Of a DNA stretch of 18,819 bases, positions 7,232-15,275 are shown piece after piece (within the stretch, counting starts at the first letter, position 1; each line of letters opens with the position of its first letter). The notes beneath the pieces were generated by a model that saw only the letters and a list, made by a program, of their open reading frames with translations, made no database searches and was not told where the DNA came from. The position numbers were made by a program, and so were the translations under genes. The stretch is from Firmicutes bacterium ZCTH02-B6 (GTDB lineage: Bacteria; Bacillota; Limnochordia; Limnochordales; ZCTH02-B6): NCBI GenBank assembly GCA_002159155.1, contig LZRQ01000045.1, positions 1 to 18,819 on the forward strand. The letters run 5' to 3'.

Positions 7232-8956
7232 CTAGGTGCGCCCGTCCTTGAGGCGCGCTTTGAGCTCCGGCCACGGCAGGCAATTGAGCACATCGGCCTT
7301 CCCCAGCCAAGCGCGGCGAGCGACCGTTACCCCATAGCCCATCTGGTCCAGCCCCTCGGTGCTGTGAGCGTCGGTGTTGACCACGATCATGACGCCTCGT
7401 GCATGGGCCCAACGGGCGTAGACATCGTTGAGGTCCAGCCGGTCGGGGCTCGCATTTATCTCAAGGCACGTCCCGGTTTCCGCCGCCACTTGGATGATCC
7501 GCTCCATGTCCACGGCGTACGGCTCGCGCCGGCCGAGGATGCGGCCGGTAGGATGGCCGATGATGTCCACGTGCGGGTTGCGCATGGCGGCCACGATGCG
7601 GTCGGTCATCTCGCGCTCGTCCAGTCCCATGGCGCTGTGCACCGAGGCCACGACCACGTCGAGCCGTGCCAGGAGTTCATCCGGCAGGTCGAGGGTGCCG
7701 TCCCGCAGGATATCCACCTCGCACCCGCTCAAGATACGAATGCCGGCCAGCTGCCGGTTTAGACGGTCGATCTCCCGCAGCTGTTCCTCGAGGCGTGCCG
7801 GATCCAACCCTCGGGCCACCGACAGGGACGGCGAGTGGTCGGTAATGGCGATGTACTCATACCCGCGTTCCCGCGCCGCCAGGGCCATCGCTTCGATGGT
7901 GTCCAAGCCGTCGCTCCAGTCCGAGTGGACGTGCAGGTCGCCTTTCATGTCGCCAACGGTGATAAGCTCGGGCAAGCGCCCTTCCCGGGCGGCTGCGATT
8001 TCCGACCCGTCTTCGCGCAGTTCCGGGGGGATGTAGGGCAACCCGACCGCGGCAAACACGTCGGCCTCTGTGGCTACGGCGAGAACCTCGTCGTCGTCAA
8101 CGCGCACGATGCCGTACTCGCTAATTTTCAACCCTTTGGTCTGGGCCAGCTCCCGCAAGAGAACGTTGTGCTCTTTTGAACCTGTAAAATGGTGCAGAGC
8201 AGCGGCAAACTGGTCGTCGCGCACGACCCGCAAGTCCACTTGGAGCCCCGTCCGGAGGACGATGGAAGCCTTAGTGTCACCACGGGCCAGCACCTGTTCC
8301 ACGCCTGGTGTCCGGACAAACGCCTCCATGACTGGCTCTGGATCCGGGCTGCTGGCGACGATGTCCACATCCCCCACCGTTTCCCGGCCTCGACGGAGGC
8401 TACCGGCCAGGGCGACCCGCTGCACCACCGGCAACGCCGCCAATGCGCGCACCAGCTGCTGGGCTACCGGCAGCGCCAACCCCAAGGGAAATCGCTCCAT
8501 TTGCCGGCGCAGGCGCTCGATGCCCCGGAGGATGTTTTCCTCGGTGCGGGGCCCGAGGCCCTTGAGGTGCCTGAGCCGCTGCTCGCGGCAGGCGGCTTCG
8601 AGCTCATCCAGGTTTCTGATCCCCAGTTCCCGGTAAAGCCTTTGCGCCAGCTTGGGACCGACACCCGGCACACGGGTAAGTTCGCGCAGCCCCGGTGGAA
8701 GCTGCGCCTTGAGCTCGGCGTGATAGGTCATGACGCCCGTTGAGAGCCATTCGTTGATCTTTTCCTCCAGCGCTTTGCCGATGCCCTCCACCTTGCCCAG
8801 CTCACCACGGCGCCAGACAGCCTCGATGTCTTCCGGGAGCAGTTCGATGGTGCGAGCGGCACGCCGGTACGCCCTGACCTTAAAAGGATTTTCGCCCTGC
8901 AGATCCAGCAGATCGCCGATTTCTTCCAGAATCCACGCGAGCTCCAGGTTCTTCAT
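7232..8956 (-). CDS. polX: Family X DNA polymerase with PHP domain (PolX)
   Basis: Bacterial PolX is a gap-filling repair polymerase with 3'-5' exonuclease/phosphatase activity in its PHP domain. The 574-residue protein begins with an 8-kDa-like domain and helix-hairpin-helix motifs (VEGIG about 56-60, VPGVG about 96-100, LKGLG about 131-135). The polymerase core follows with GSLRRG (185-190), the catalytic Asp pair in GDVDIV (D196, D198) and a third Asp at 241. The PHP domain (about 338-574) has the metal ligands HVHSD (342-346), CEVD (412-415), H440, GHP (467-469) and TDAH (528-531). Full length and both active sites intact. Its ATG overlaps the cvpA stop in ATGA, so translation is probably coupled to cvpA. 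Confidence 0.96.
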   Translation of the reverse strand: MKNLELAWILEEIGDLLDLQGENPFKVRAYRRAARTIELLPEDIEAVWRRGELGKVEGIGKALEEKINEWLSTGVMTYHAELKAQLPPGLRELTRVPGVGPKLAQRLYRELGIRNLDELEAACREQRLRHLKGLGPRTEENILRGIERLRRQMERFPLGLALPVAQQLVRALAALPVVQRVALAGSLRRGRETVGDVDIVASSPDPEPVMEAFVRTPGVEQVLARGDTKASIVLRTGLQVDLRVVRDDQFAAALHHFTGSKEHNVLLRELAQTKGLKISEYGIVRVDDDEVLAVATEADVFAAVGLPYIPPELREDGSEIAAAREGRLPELITVGDMKGDLHVHSDWSDGLDTIEAMALAARERGYEYIAITDHSPSLSVARGLDPARLEEQLREIDRLNRQLAGIRILSGCEVDILRDGTLDLPDELLARLDVVVASVHSAMGLDEREMTDRIVAAMRNPHVDIIGHPTGRILGRREPYAVDMERIIQVAAETGTCLEINASPDRLDLNDVYARWAHARGVMIVVNTDAHSTEGLDQMGYGVTVARRAWLGKADVLNCLPWPELKARLKDGRT

Positions 8957-9432
8957 AAAGCCAGCACCTCAGCCAACCACTCATACAGCACCGGCGTAAT
9001 GCGCAAGAGCCACCCGGCCAGCAGGGAGTCCATCAGAACCGGGGCGTGAACGGATCCGCCCCATTGCACCCACGCCACGAGCCCCACACACGCCACCAAC
9101 GTCGCTTCGGCTAGGCCAAAAACGGCCCCGGCGATGCCGTTCCAGTGGCCGCCTCCGTTCAGGCCCGTTTGCGCCGCCCATTGTCCGAGGACATGCCCCA
9201 ACACGGCCGGTATCAACAGGAGGGCCGCAAAGACGACGGGGCGTCCCAAGCTGTCGGGGACGCCCCCTGCCTTGCTCATTCTTCCTGCCAGCAATTCCGA
9301 GTGGCCCAGCGCGAGCCAAAAGCCCAGCGCAGTGCCTCCCAACTCCAGTGCGGCGCTCACGAACCCCCGCCGATATCGGTGCAGAGCCCAAAGGGTCGCA
9401 CCGGCCAAGAGGACGGCGTCGAGCCAGTTCAC
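8953..9432 (-). CDS. cvpA: CvpA family membrane protein
   Basis: A 159-residue integral membrane protein of the CvpA family (named after colicin V production; its role in Bacillota is unclear). It begins VNWLDAVLLAG, matching the family's usual NWLD start. An early YRRGF segment and four hydrophobic helices follow (about 3-20, 27-45, 63-85, 97-120). The GTG at 9432 is chosen because the family start fits and because it lies 4 bases after the zapA stop. An AGGAGG inside the end of zapA lies 12 bases upstream. The frame remains open to 9501 within zapA, but that extension is not family-like. The zapA-cvpA-polX-mutS2 order is a common arrangement in Bacillota. Confidence 0.87.
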   Translation of the reverse strand: MNWLDAVLLAGATLWALHRYRRGFVSAALELGGTALGFWLALGHSELLAGRMSKAGGVPDSLGRPVVFAALLLIPAVLGHVLGQWAAQTGLNGGGHWNGIAGAVFGLAEATLVACVGLVAWVQWGGSVHAPVLMDSLLAGWLLRITPVLYEWLAEVLAL

Positions 9433-9436
9433 GTCC

Positions 9437-9709
9437 TCACTTGGCCTCCTTAAGCAAGGCCATAAGCTCCTCGTTTTCGGCCCGGAGCCGTTGTAACTCA
9501 TCCGCGAGGTGCAGTGCGGTCAAGATGGCCACCCGGTGCCGCGGTACGTGCCGGTAAGCCGCCTGCAGTTCGGTGAACTTGGCGTCTACGACCGCGGCCA
9601 CCTTTTGCATATACTCGGGCGACGCTTCACCGCGCAGCACGAACTCCTCATCGCCGATGCGCACCTGCACCCGGTGTTTGACCGCTGCCGACCCGTTGGC
9701 GGGGGACAT
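9437..9709 (-). CDS. zapA: Cell division protein ZapA
   Basis: ZapA binds FtsZ and stabilises the division ring. The 90-residue protein has an N-terminal beta-rich head (VKHRVQVRIGDEEFVLRG) and a middle segment of the ZapA type (SPEYMQKVAAVVD, then HRVAILTALHLADEL). It ends in a coiled coil (DELQRLRAENEELMALLKEA), as expected for this dimerising family. The ATG at 9709 is chosen because AAGGAGG lies seven bases upstream; the frame extends to 9745 without support. The 96-bp gap to pheT holds only GC-rich hairpins and no T-run or promoter that I can see, so it may be read from the pheST transcript. Confidence 0.9.
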   Translation of the reverse strand: MSPANGSAAVKHRVQVRIGDEEFVLRGEASPEYMQKVAAVVDAKFTELQAAYRHVPRHRVAILTALHLADELQRLRAENEELMALLKEAK

Positions 9710-9805
9710 GGGCGCGCCTCCTTGCCGCTGGTAGCTGTGCCTCATTTCGTGCCCCGGCGGGGCAACTCCTCCCCCGCCCCCGGCCCGTCCGGGAAAGCCC
9801 CGGCT

Positions 9806-12217
9806 CTACCGCCGCAGCCGCACCCCTAGCTCGCGCTCGAGGGTCTCTTCGATCCGGGCGACGACGGTGTTGGCCTCCTCGTCGGTCAACGTGCGATCGG
9901 CCGCCCGAAGTGTCAGCGCATATGCCAGGCTGCGATGACCGGCGGCCACCTGAGGCCCCTCGTAGACATCGAACAGGACCAGATCCTCCAAGAGTTCGCC
10001 GGCTGCGTCACGGATGGACGCGGTTACCGCGCCCGCAGTCACGTCCTTGGGTACCAATAGGGCGACGTCGCGTTCGACCGCCGGAAACCTGGGCAACGGC
10101 CGGTAGCGGGTGGCACCCGGCAATGCCCCGGCAAGGGCAGCCACATCGAGCTCCGCCGCGTAGATCCGCGTTTCGTCCAGGTCGTAGGCATCGGCCACGA
10201 CGGGATGCACTTCGCCGAGGATGCCAGCGGGCTGCCCGCCGACGCTCAGGATCGCTTGGCGTCCGGGGTGGAAGCTCGGGTCTGAACCAGGGGCGAAGCT
10301 GCCCGCGATCCCGAGCTCAGCCAAAAGCCGCTCCACCGCTCCTTTGAGGTGGTAGAAGGTGACCTCGCTCAACCGTCCTCCCCACTGTTCCTGCGGCACG
10401 GGCCCCATCATCAGGATGCCGATTTTCCGCCGCTCATCCGGGAGCTCCGTCAACGGTAGGTTCTTGGGATGGTAAACGGCGCCGATCTCAAACAAGTGCA
10501 CCGCCCGCACGCCGCGGGACCGGTTGCGGGCCGCCGCCTCCAAGAGCCCCCCGAGCAGCGAAGTCCGCATGACCGCGTGTTCCTCGCTCAACGGGTTGCG
10601 CAAGGGGATAAACCGCCGGCGCGGGTCGTCTTGGGCCCAGCGCAGCCGATCGGCGGTCGCCGGGTGGACAAAGCTGTACGTCACACACTCCATCAACCCC
10701 ATCGCCACCAGCACATTGCGTACTCGGTCCAACAGGGGCAGCGGGTGGCGCTGTCCGCCAACCTGTGACGTACCTCCGGGCAACGCGTCGGGCACCTGGT
10801 CGTAGCCATGGAGCCGTGCCACCTCCTCCGCCAGGTCCGCCTCCTGCTGGATGTCGGGGCGGAAAGTCGGCACGGTGACCAGCAGCCGCTCGCCGTCTCG
10901 CTGAACGGACAGGTCCAGCGCCTCCAGGTACGCCGCAATCTCTTCGTCACTCAAGTGCGTCCCCAGGAGGCGGCGAATGCGCTGCGGACGGCAGGCGACG
11001 GTGCGGGGCTCGACCGGGTGCGGGTAAATGTCGATCATGCCCGCGAGCACCTGCGCTCCGGCCAGTTCCTGGATGAGTTGCGCCGCCCGCAGGGACGCCA
11101 CGGCAGCCAAGTTGGGATCCAGCCCCTTCTCGAACCGGTGTGACGCCTCGGTGCGCAGTCCAAGGCGGCGAGCCGTGCGACGCACCGAGACAGGCTGAAA
11201 GTTGGCGGACTCCAGCAGTACCGCTCTCGTCCCCTCGGTCACCTCACTATTGCCGCCGCCCATGACACCGGCCACGCCCACCGGCCGTTCCGCGTCCGCG
11301 ATGACCAGCATGTCCTCGTCAAGGGGTCGCTCGACCCCGTCGAGCGTCACCAGCGTCTCGCCCGCCCGCGCCCGCCGCACGATAATGCGGCCGCCGCGCA
11401 ACGTGTCGTAATCAAAGGCGTGGAGAGGTTGACCCCATTCCCACATCACGAAGTTGGTGATGTCCACGACGTTGTTAATCGACCGCATGCCCGCGACCCG
11501 CAGGCGCTGCACAAGCCACGCGGGCGACGGACCGATGCGAACCTGCCGCATCACCCTGGCTGTGTAGCGCGGGCACAGCTCGGTGTCCGCCACCTCCACC
11601 GCGGTCGCCTGTGCGACGGGCTCGTCCACGTCCGTGACGTCTACTTGCGGCAGCCGCAAGCGGGTGCCGGCCAGAGCCGCTACCTCGCGTGCGATACCGA
11701 TGACCGACAGGCAGTCCGGCCGGTTAGGGTAGATCTCCAGGTGCAGTACGGTGTCGTCCAGACCCACGGCGTCCAGTACCGACTTGCCGAGAGGGGCGTC
11801 TTGGGGCAACACCCAAATGCCGTCCGCGTCGTCGCCGACCATCAGCTCCGCCTCCGAACAGAGCATCCCCTCCGACGTCACCCCTCGGAACACCGCCGCC
11901 TCAATGCGGCGGCCGCCGGGCAACACGCTCCCGGGTAGCGCCACCGGCACCCGGTCGCCCGCACGGAGGTTGGTCGCCCCCGTGACCACGGTGTGCAGGC
12001 CACTGCCCGTCGCCACCTGGCAGACCAACAGGTGATTCGCATCCGGATGGCGTTCGATTTGGCACACTTCCCCAACGACAATGCCCGCCAGCTCGGGCGG
12101 CGCCAGGCGCTCGAGCGCTTCCACCTTTACGCCCGCCATGGTGAGCCGATCGGCCAGCTCTTCCACGGGCCAGGGGATATCCACGTAATCCATCAACCAG
12201 CGGTACGAAACGCGCAC
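9806..12217 (-). CDS. pheT: Phenylalanyl-tRNA synthetase beta subunit
   Basis: Beta chain of the (alpha-beta)2 class II synthetase; it binds tRNA-Phe and edits Tyr-tRNA-Phe. The 803 residues match the family's usual length. The N-terminal RWLMDYVD is followed by an EMAPII-like tRNA-binding domain (about 42-150, with ERHPDANHLLVCQV). The B3/B4 editing region comes next (about 205-380, with ASHRFEKGLDPN), then B5 (about 400-470), the synthetase-like core, and the C-terminal FDX-ACB anticodon-binding domain (about 710-803). The GTG at 12217 is preceded by AAGGTGGTGA and lies 15 bases past the pheS stop, as in a standard pheST operon. Regulation is through the Phe T-box upstream of pheS. Confidence 0.98.
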   Translation of the reverse strand: MRVSYRWLMDYVDIPWPVEELADRLTMAGVKVEALERLAPPELAGIVVGEVCQIERHPDANHLLVCQVATGSGLHTVVTGATNLRAGDRVPVALPGSVLPGGRRIEAAVFRGVTSEGMLCSEAELMVGDDADGIWVLPQDAPLGKSVLDAVGLDDTVLHLEIYPNRPDCLSVIGIAREVAALAGTRLRLPQVDVTDVDEPVAQATAVEVADTELCPRYTARVMRQVRIGPSPAWLVQRLRVAGMRSINNVVDITNFVMWEWGQPLHAFDYDTLRGGRIIVRRARAGETLVTLDGVERPLDEDMLVIADAERPVGVAGVMGGGNSEVTEGTRAVLLESANFQPVSVRRTARRLGLRTEASHRFEKGLDPNLAAVASLRAAQLIQELAGAQVLAGMIDIYPHPVEPRTVACRPQRIRRLLGTHLSDEEIAAYLEALDLSVQRDGERLLVTVPTFRPDIQQEADLAEEVARLHGYDQVPDALPGGTSQVGGQRHPLPLLDRVRNVLVAMGLMECVTYSFVHPATADRLRWAQDDPRRRFIPLRNPLSEEHAVMRTSLLGGLLEAAARNRSRGVRAVHLFEIGAVYHPKNLPLTELPDERRKIGILMMGPVPQEQWGGRLSEVTFYHLKGAVERLLAELGIAGSFAPGSDPSFHPGRQAILSVGGQPAGILGEVHPVVADAYDLDETRIYAAELDVAALAGALPGATRYRPLPRFPAVERDVALLVPKDVTAGAVTASIRDAAGELLEDLVLFDVYEGPQVAAGHRSLAYALTLRAADRTLTDEEANTVVARIEETLERELGVRLRR

Positions 12218-12232
12218 GCTCTGTTCACCACC

Positions 12233-13246
12233 TTAGAACTGCCGCAGGAAGCGGATGTCGTTTTCAAAGAAGAGACGGATATCATCAATCCCGTACTTGA
12301 GCATGGCGATGCGCTCCACGCCCATGCCAAAGGCGAAACCGGAGACGTGCTCAGGATCGTATCCCACGTTGCGCAGCACCTGGGGGTGCACCATCCCCGA
12401 GCCGAGGATTTCGAGCCATCCCTCGTTTTTGCACACGCGGCAGCCCGCCCCATTACAGATGATGCACTGGATGTCCATCTCGGCGCTGGGCTCGGTAAAC
12501 GGGAAATAGCTCGGGCGAAAGCGCACCGGGCGCTGGCCGAACAGTTCCCGGGCCATGATGGACAAGGTGCCCTTGAGTTCACCGAAGGTAACGCCTTCGT
12601 CGACGTACAGCCCTTCCACCTGGTGGAACATGGGAGAATGGGTCACATCGGCGTCTACCCGGAACACCTTACCCGGCGCAATGATGCGCACCGGCGGCTT
12701 TTGCGCCTCCATGACACGGATCTGCACCGGCGACGTCTGGGTGCGCAGCAAAATGTCTTCGGTGATGAAGAACGTGTCCTGCAGGTCTCGGGCCGGGTGG
12801 TCCTGCGGGATATTAAGGGCCTCAAAGTTGTACCAGTCGGTTTCGATTTCCGGTCCCTCCACCACCTCGAACCCTAGGCCGGTGAAAACCCGCTTGATCT
12901 CATCGAGCACCTGCGTCAGCGGATGGCGGCGCCCAAGCACCGGCGCCCAGCCCGGCAGCGTCACGTCGATCGTCTCCGCCGACAGCCGGGTCTCCAGCGC
13001 CGCGGCCGCTAGCTCACGCTGCCGGGCGGCCAGTTCGGCCTCGACCGCGTCCCTTGCCTCGTTGACGAGCCGGCCGACGACCGGCCGCTCCTCGGGCGGG
13101 ACTTGGCCCATGCCCCGCAGCAGTTGCGTCAGCTCGCCTTTCTTGCCGACGTAGCGGATACGGACCTGCTCCAGCTCCTCCGGACTCCGAGCAGCCCGCA
13201 CGGCGGCCAGCGCCTCGGCTCGCACTTGTGCGATCCTGTCCTGCAA
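12233..13246 (-). CDS. pheS: Phenylalanyl-tRNA synthetase alpha subunit
   Basis: Catalytic alpha chain of PheRS, forming Phe-AMP and charging tRNA-Phe. The 337 residues have an N-terminal coiled coil (about 1-90) and then the class II core. The motif 1 region is near 118-150 (FEVVEGPEIETDWYNFEALN), motif 2 is GKVFRVDADVTHSPMFHQVEG (192-212), and motif 3 is FGMGVERIAMLKYGI (306-320). The short CxxC-GAG-CxxC insert (261-272) is usual in bacterial PheS. The start is TTG at 13246, nine bases after AAAGGA. It lies 88 bases downstream of the T-box terminator and is followed directly by pheT. Confidence 0.97.
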   Translation of the reverse strand: MQDRIAQVRAEALAAVRAARSPEELEQVRIRYVGKKGELTQLLRGMGQVPPEERPVVGRLVNEARDAVEAELAARQRELAAAALETRLSAETIDVTLPGWAPVLGRRHPLTQVLDEIKRVFTGLGFEVVEGPEIETDWYNFEALNIPQDHPARDLQDTFFITEDILLRTQTSPVQIRVMEAQKPPVRIIAPGKVFRVDADVTHSPMFHQVEGLYVDEGVTFGELKGTLSIMARELFGQRPVRFRPSYFPFTEPSAEMDIQCIICNGAGCRVCKNEGWLEILGSGMVHPQVLRNVGYDPEHVSGFAFGMGVERIAMLKYGIDDIRLFFENDIRFLRQF

Positions 13247-13334
13247 TGCCCGTCATCCTTTCCCTCGAAACTGCCCGATAAACGAAGCCTGGCGGGGCGG
13301 TCTGTTCGCCCACGGCCAACGGATCCGCCAGGGC

Positions 13335-13369
13335 AAAGAAAAACGCCTTCCGTCAAGGGACGGAAGGCG
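13335..13369 (-). terminator. T-box terminator of pheST
   Basis: On the minus strand, an 11-bp perfect stem (arms 13369-13359 and 13354-13344, 4-base loop) is followed by TTTTTCTTT (13343-13335). It begins 8 bases after the T-box sequence and would compete with the antiterminator. Confidence 0.93.
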
Positions 13370-13600
13370 ACTCTCCCGCGGTACCACCCTTATTAGCCCG
13401 CGCCGTGGACGCGGACTCCCTCGTTGCTTCCCTGTAACGGGGGAACCCGGCTCAGCCTACTGGGCCCGCCCGGCGGACCGTTCAGCCTGCGGCTTGGGAG
13501 CGAACTTCAGCCGCCCGCGTTCCGGGGAATGCTTCCAGTCTGCGGCACTCCCTCCCTGGCGGTGCCAGGCGGCTTACTCCTCTCCCGCATTGCCATTGTG
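13335..13600 (-). promoter_or_regulatory. Phe-specific T-box riboswitch of pheST
   Basis: Leader RNA that reads uncharged tRNA-Phe and allows pheST transcription when it is abundant. On the minus strand: Stem I base GGGAG (13586-13582) paired with CTCCC (13500-13496), GAGTAA (13579-13574) in the lower stem, an apical CCAGGGAGGG...GACTGGAAG arm, and a specifier loop CTGAAGTTCG with TTC (Phe) at 13504-13502. The conserved T-box AGGGTGGTACCGCG is at 13390-13377, followed by the terminator. The specifier context aligns base for base with the Thr leader in this window (GAAG-TTC versus GAAA-ACC). No convincing promoter lies directly before it; the nearest is upstream of the yqzL-like gene at 13820-13849. 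Confidence 0.93.
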
Positions 13601-13676
13601 ACCTATTCAACCATTGCTCGGTATCGCCCTTGATCCGCGGCAGGACTGCCGGACCCTGTCTCACCAGCGTCCCGGG

Positions 13677-13772
13677 CTATCGCACCAACGCCCTAAACTG
13701 GCGGTAGAGCAAGTACGCGGTGACCGAACCCGTGGACTCAAACAGCCTCCAGAAGAAGTCGGCGGTGAGCAT
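13677..13772 (-). CDS. YqzL-like small protein (31 residues)
   Basis: A very short gene in the leader ahead of the Phe T-box. ATG at 13772 to TAG at 13677 encodes MLTADFFWRLFESTGSVTAY followed by LLYRQFRALVR. The pattern of an early FFW, an xxF-xxTGS core and AYLLYR matches my recollection of the YqzL family (Pfam YqzL), tiny proteins of unknown function in spore-forming Bacillota. An SD-like AAGGTGG lies 11 bases upstream. A strong promoter (13820-13849) places the transcription start about 40 bases before this ATG, with nothing else between. In other Bacillota yqzL is usually found beside recO/era, so this position is unusual. No terminator separates it from the T-box, so it is probably the first cistron of the pheST transcript. 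Family assignment is from memory and unsearched. Confidence 0.72.
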   Translation of the reverse strand: MLTADFFWRLFESTGSVTAYLLYRQFRALVR

Positions 13773-13819
13773 GGTGGACAATCCCACCTTCCCAGCGGTC
13801 TAGGTCCCTCGGTGCGCCC

Positions 13820-13849
13820 ATTATACCACAGGGCGCAAAGGGGTTACAA
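13820..13849 (-). promoter_or_regulatory. Promoter of the yqzL-like / pheST unit
   Basis: On the minus strand, TATAAT (13825-13820) with extended TGG (13828-13826) follows TTGTAA (13849-13844) at 18-bp spacing. The -35 hexamer is formed by the last leucine codon (TTG) and stop codon (TAA) of the methyltransferase gene. Transcription would begin near 13812. Confidence 0.78.
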
Positions 13850-14737
13850 CCGACGCCCGGCGCTCGCCCGCCGCTGCCGCATGGCCTCAAACAACAGCAC
13901 AGCCCCCGTCACAGCGGCGTTGAGGGACTCCACCCCTGGCGCCATGGGAAGATACACCACCTGGGCCGCTGCTTCCCGCAGTCCTGGGCTCACGCCGTGC
14001 GCCTCGCTGCCAATCACCAGTGCGAAAGGACGCCGCCAGTCCATGGAGGAATACTCCGTGGCACCGTGGGCGTCCGCGGCCACCAAGGTGAGCCCCAGAG
14101 TGCGCACTCCGGCGACCGCCTCGGCGATGGTCAGTCGCTGGCGATGAGGAACGAGGAAGAGCGTGCCCATGGACGCCCGCAGTACCTTGGGTTCGTACAA
14201 GTCCGCACTGCCCGCCGTCGCCCAGAGCCCTGCCCCTGCGGCTGCCGCCGTGCGCACCAACGTCCCGAGGTTTCCGGGGTCGCTGATCCGGTCGGCGATG
14301 ACCAAGGCCGTGCAGCCTGCAAACACCTCCGGGCTTGCCTCCTGCATGGCCGCGGTCGCAACGATCCCCTGTGGTTCCTGGGTGTCGCTCATGTGACGAA
14401 GCACCCGTTCCGCCACCGGTCGCACAGGCACCGCTCGCTTCCGAAGCCGGTCGACCAGGCGGCGGCCGCGCTCGCTGGTGACGAACTCAGGCACTACGTA
14501 AACTTCGACAAGGCGCGCCCCTGCATCGAGTGCGGTCTCAATCAGTCGCACGCCCTCCAGCAGGCACAAGCCTCGGGCGCGCCGCTCGGGCGCGCGATGC
14601 AGCGCCCGGACCCCTTTGACGCGCGGGTTGGCGGTGCTGGTCAACAGCGGCTCAGGCCATTGGGCCGCAAACGGCATGGCGTCCCGCTTCCCCTTGTGTT
14701 TGCAGTCATCCACCCGATCGTCCGGCGCTTCGCTCAT
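13844..14737 (-). CDS. SpoU/TrmH-family RNA 2'-O-methyltransferase (RlmB/TsnR-like)
   Basis: Predicted SAM-dependent 2'-O-ribose methyltransferase acting on rRNA or tRNA. The 297-residue protein has an N-terminal substrate-binding domain (NPRVKGVRAL, then LLEGVRLIETAL; about 38-110). The SPOUT knot domain has motif 1 near 105-140, motif 2 ISDPGNLGTLVRTAAAAG (about 151-168), and motif 3 VIGSEAHGVS followed by LPM...SLNAAVTGAVLLFE (about 240-286). The ATG at 14737 has AAGGGG eight bases upstream; an ATG 20 codons later (14677) also has a purine-rich leader and is a possible alternative. The gene follows the rplT terminator and precedes the pheST promoter, a common location for such genes in Bacillota. 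The target nucleotide is not predictable here. Confidence 0.9.
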   Translation of the reverse strand: MSEAPDDRVDDCKHKGKRDAMPFAAQWPEPLLTSTANPRVKGVRALHRAPERRARGLCLLEGVRLIETALDAGARLVEVYVVPEFVTSERGRRLVDRLRKRAVPVRPVAERVLRHMSDTQEPQGIVATAAMQEASPEVFAGCTALVIADRISDPGNLGTLVRTAAAAGAGLWATAGSADLYEPKVLRASMGTLFLVPHRQRLTIAEAVAGVRTLGLTLVAADAHGATEYSSMDWRRPFALVIGSEAHGVSPGLREAAAQVVYLPMAPGVESLNAAVTGAVLLFEAMRQRRASAGRRL

Positions 14738-14781
14738 ACAACCCGCCCCTTGGGAAGCTTGGTGCTTGGCGGTGTCGCCAC

Positions 14782-14813
14782 AATAAAGAAAGCACCCGGA
14801 CGCCCGAGTGCTT
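14782..14813 (-). terminator. Intrinsic terminator of infC-rpmI-rplT
   Basis: On the minus strand, AAGCACTCGG (14813-14804) pairs with CCGGGTGCTT (14799-14790), with one G-T pair and a 4-base loop. The T-rich tract TTTCTTTATT follows (14791-14782). It lies 67 bases after the rplT stop. Confidence 0.88.
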
Positions 14814-14879
14814 CAGGACTGCGCTGGCAAACCGTGGCGGTTCCCGCCCGGGTTTCCGCTGCTGCGCTGACCCTCTGAC

Positions 14880-15239
14880 CTACAGTCCCAGCTGCTGACG
14901 AGCCACATTGACCAGCTCGCCAAAGGCCTGCTGGTCATTGACGGCCAGGTCCGCCAGCATCTTGCGGTCAACAGCCACGCCCGCCTTGTGCAGCCCGTTG
15001 ATGAGGCGGCTGTAGGACAGCCCCTGGCTCCGGGCGGCCGCGTTAATGCGGGCAATCCACAGGCGGCGGAACTCCCGCTTGCGGTTGCGCCGGTCGCGGT
15101 AGGCGTACGTCAGCGACTTGAGCACCTGTTGGTTGGCCGCGCGGAACGTCTTGCTCTTGCGGCCCCAGTAACCTTCGGCCAACTTCAGGATTTTCTTATG
15201 GCGGCGCCGGGTGACGACGCCCCCCTTTACCCTCGACAC
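14880..15239 (-). CDS. rplT: 50S ribosomal protein bL20
   Basis: Large-subunit protein essential for early 50S assembly and, in several bacteria, an autoregulator of its own operon through mRNA binding. The 119 residues are full length. The basic, long-helix N-terminus (SRVKGGVVTRRRHKKILKLA, then GYWGRKSKTFRAANQQVLKS) binds rRNA, and the globular C-terminus includes RLWIARINAAAR and LINGLHKAGV. The start is GTG at 15239, with GGAGGTA about ten bases upstream. It is the last gene of infC-rpmI-rplT, 36 bases after rpmI, and is followed by a clear terminator. Confidence 0.98.
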   Translation of the reverse strand: MSRVKGGVVTRRRHKKILKLAEGYWGRKSKTFRAANQQVLKSLTYAYRDRRNRKREFRRLWIARINAAARSQGLSYSRLINGLHKAGVAVDRKMLADLAVNDQQAFGELVNVARQQLGL

Positions 15240-15275
15240 CTCTACAGTACCTCCCCCGAAAAGCGCGGCAAAGCT

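Noticed and set aside
6680..7762. 360-codon plus-strand ORF across the metalloenzyme/polX junction
   Set aside because: Antisense to two recognisable genes, no SD, low-complexity Arg/Pro composition.
9433..9501. N-terminal extension of cvpA into zapA
   Set aside because: The encoded residues do not resemble CvpA; the NWLD start at 9432 fits the family.
9710..9805. GC hairpins between pheT and zapA as a terminator
   Set aside because: Short GC-rich stems without a T-run; read-through into zapA seems as likely, so not listed as a terminator.
13014..13319. 101-codon minus-strand ORF overlapping the pheS start
   Set aside because: Out of frame with pheS and of Arg/Gly-rich shadow composition.
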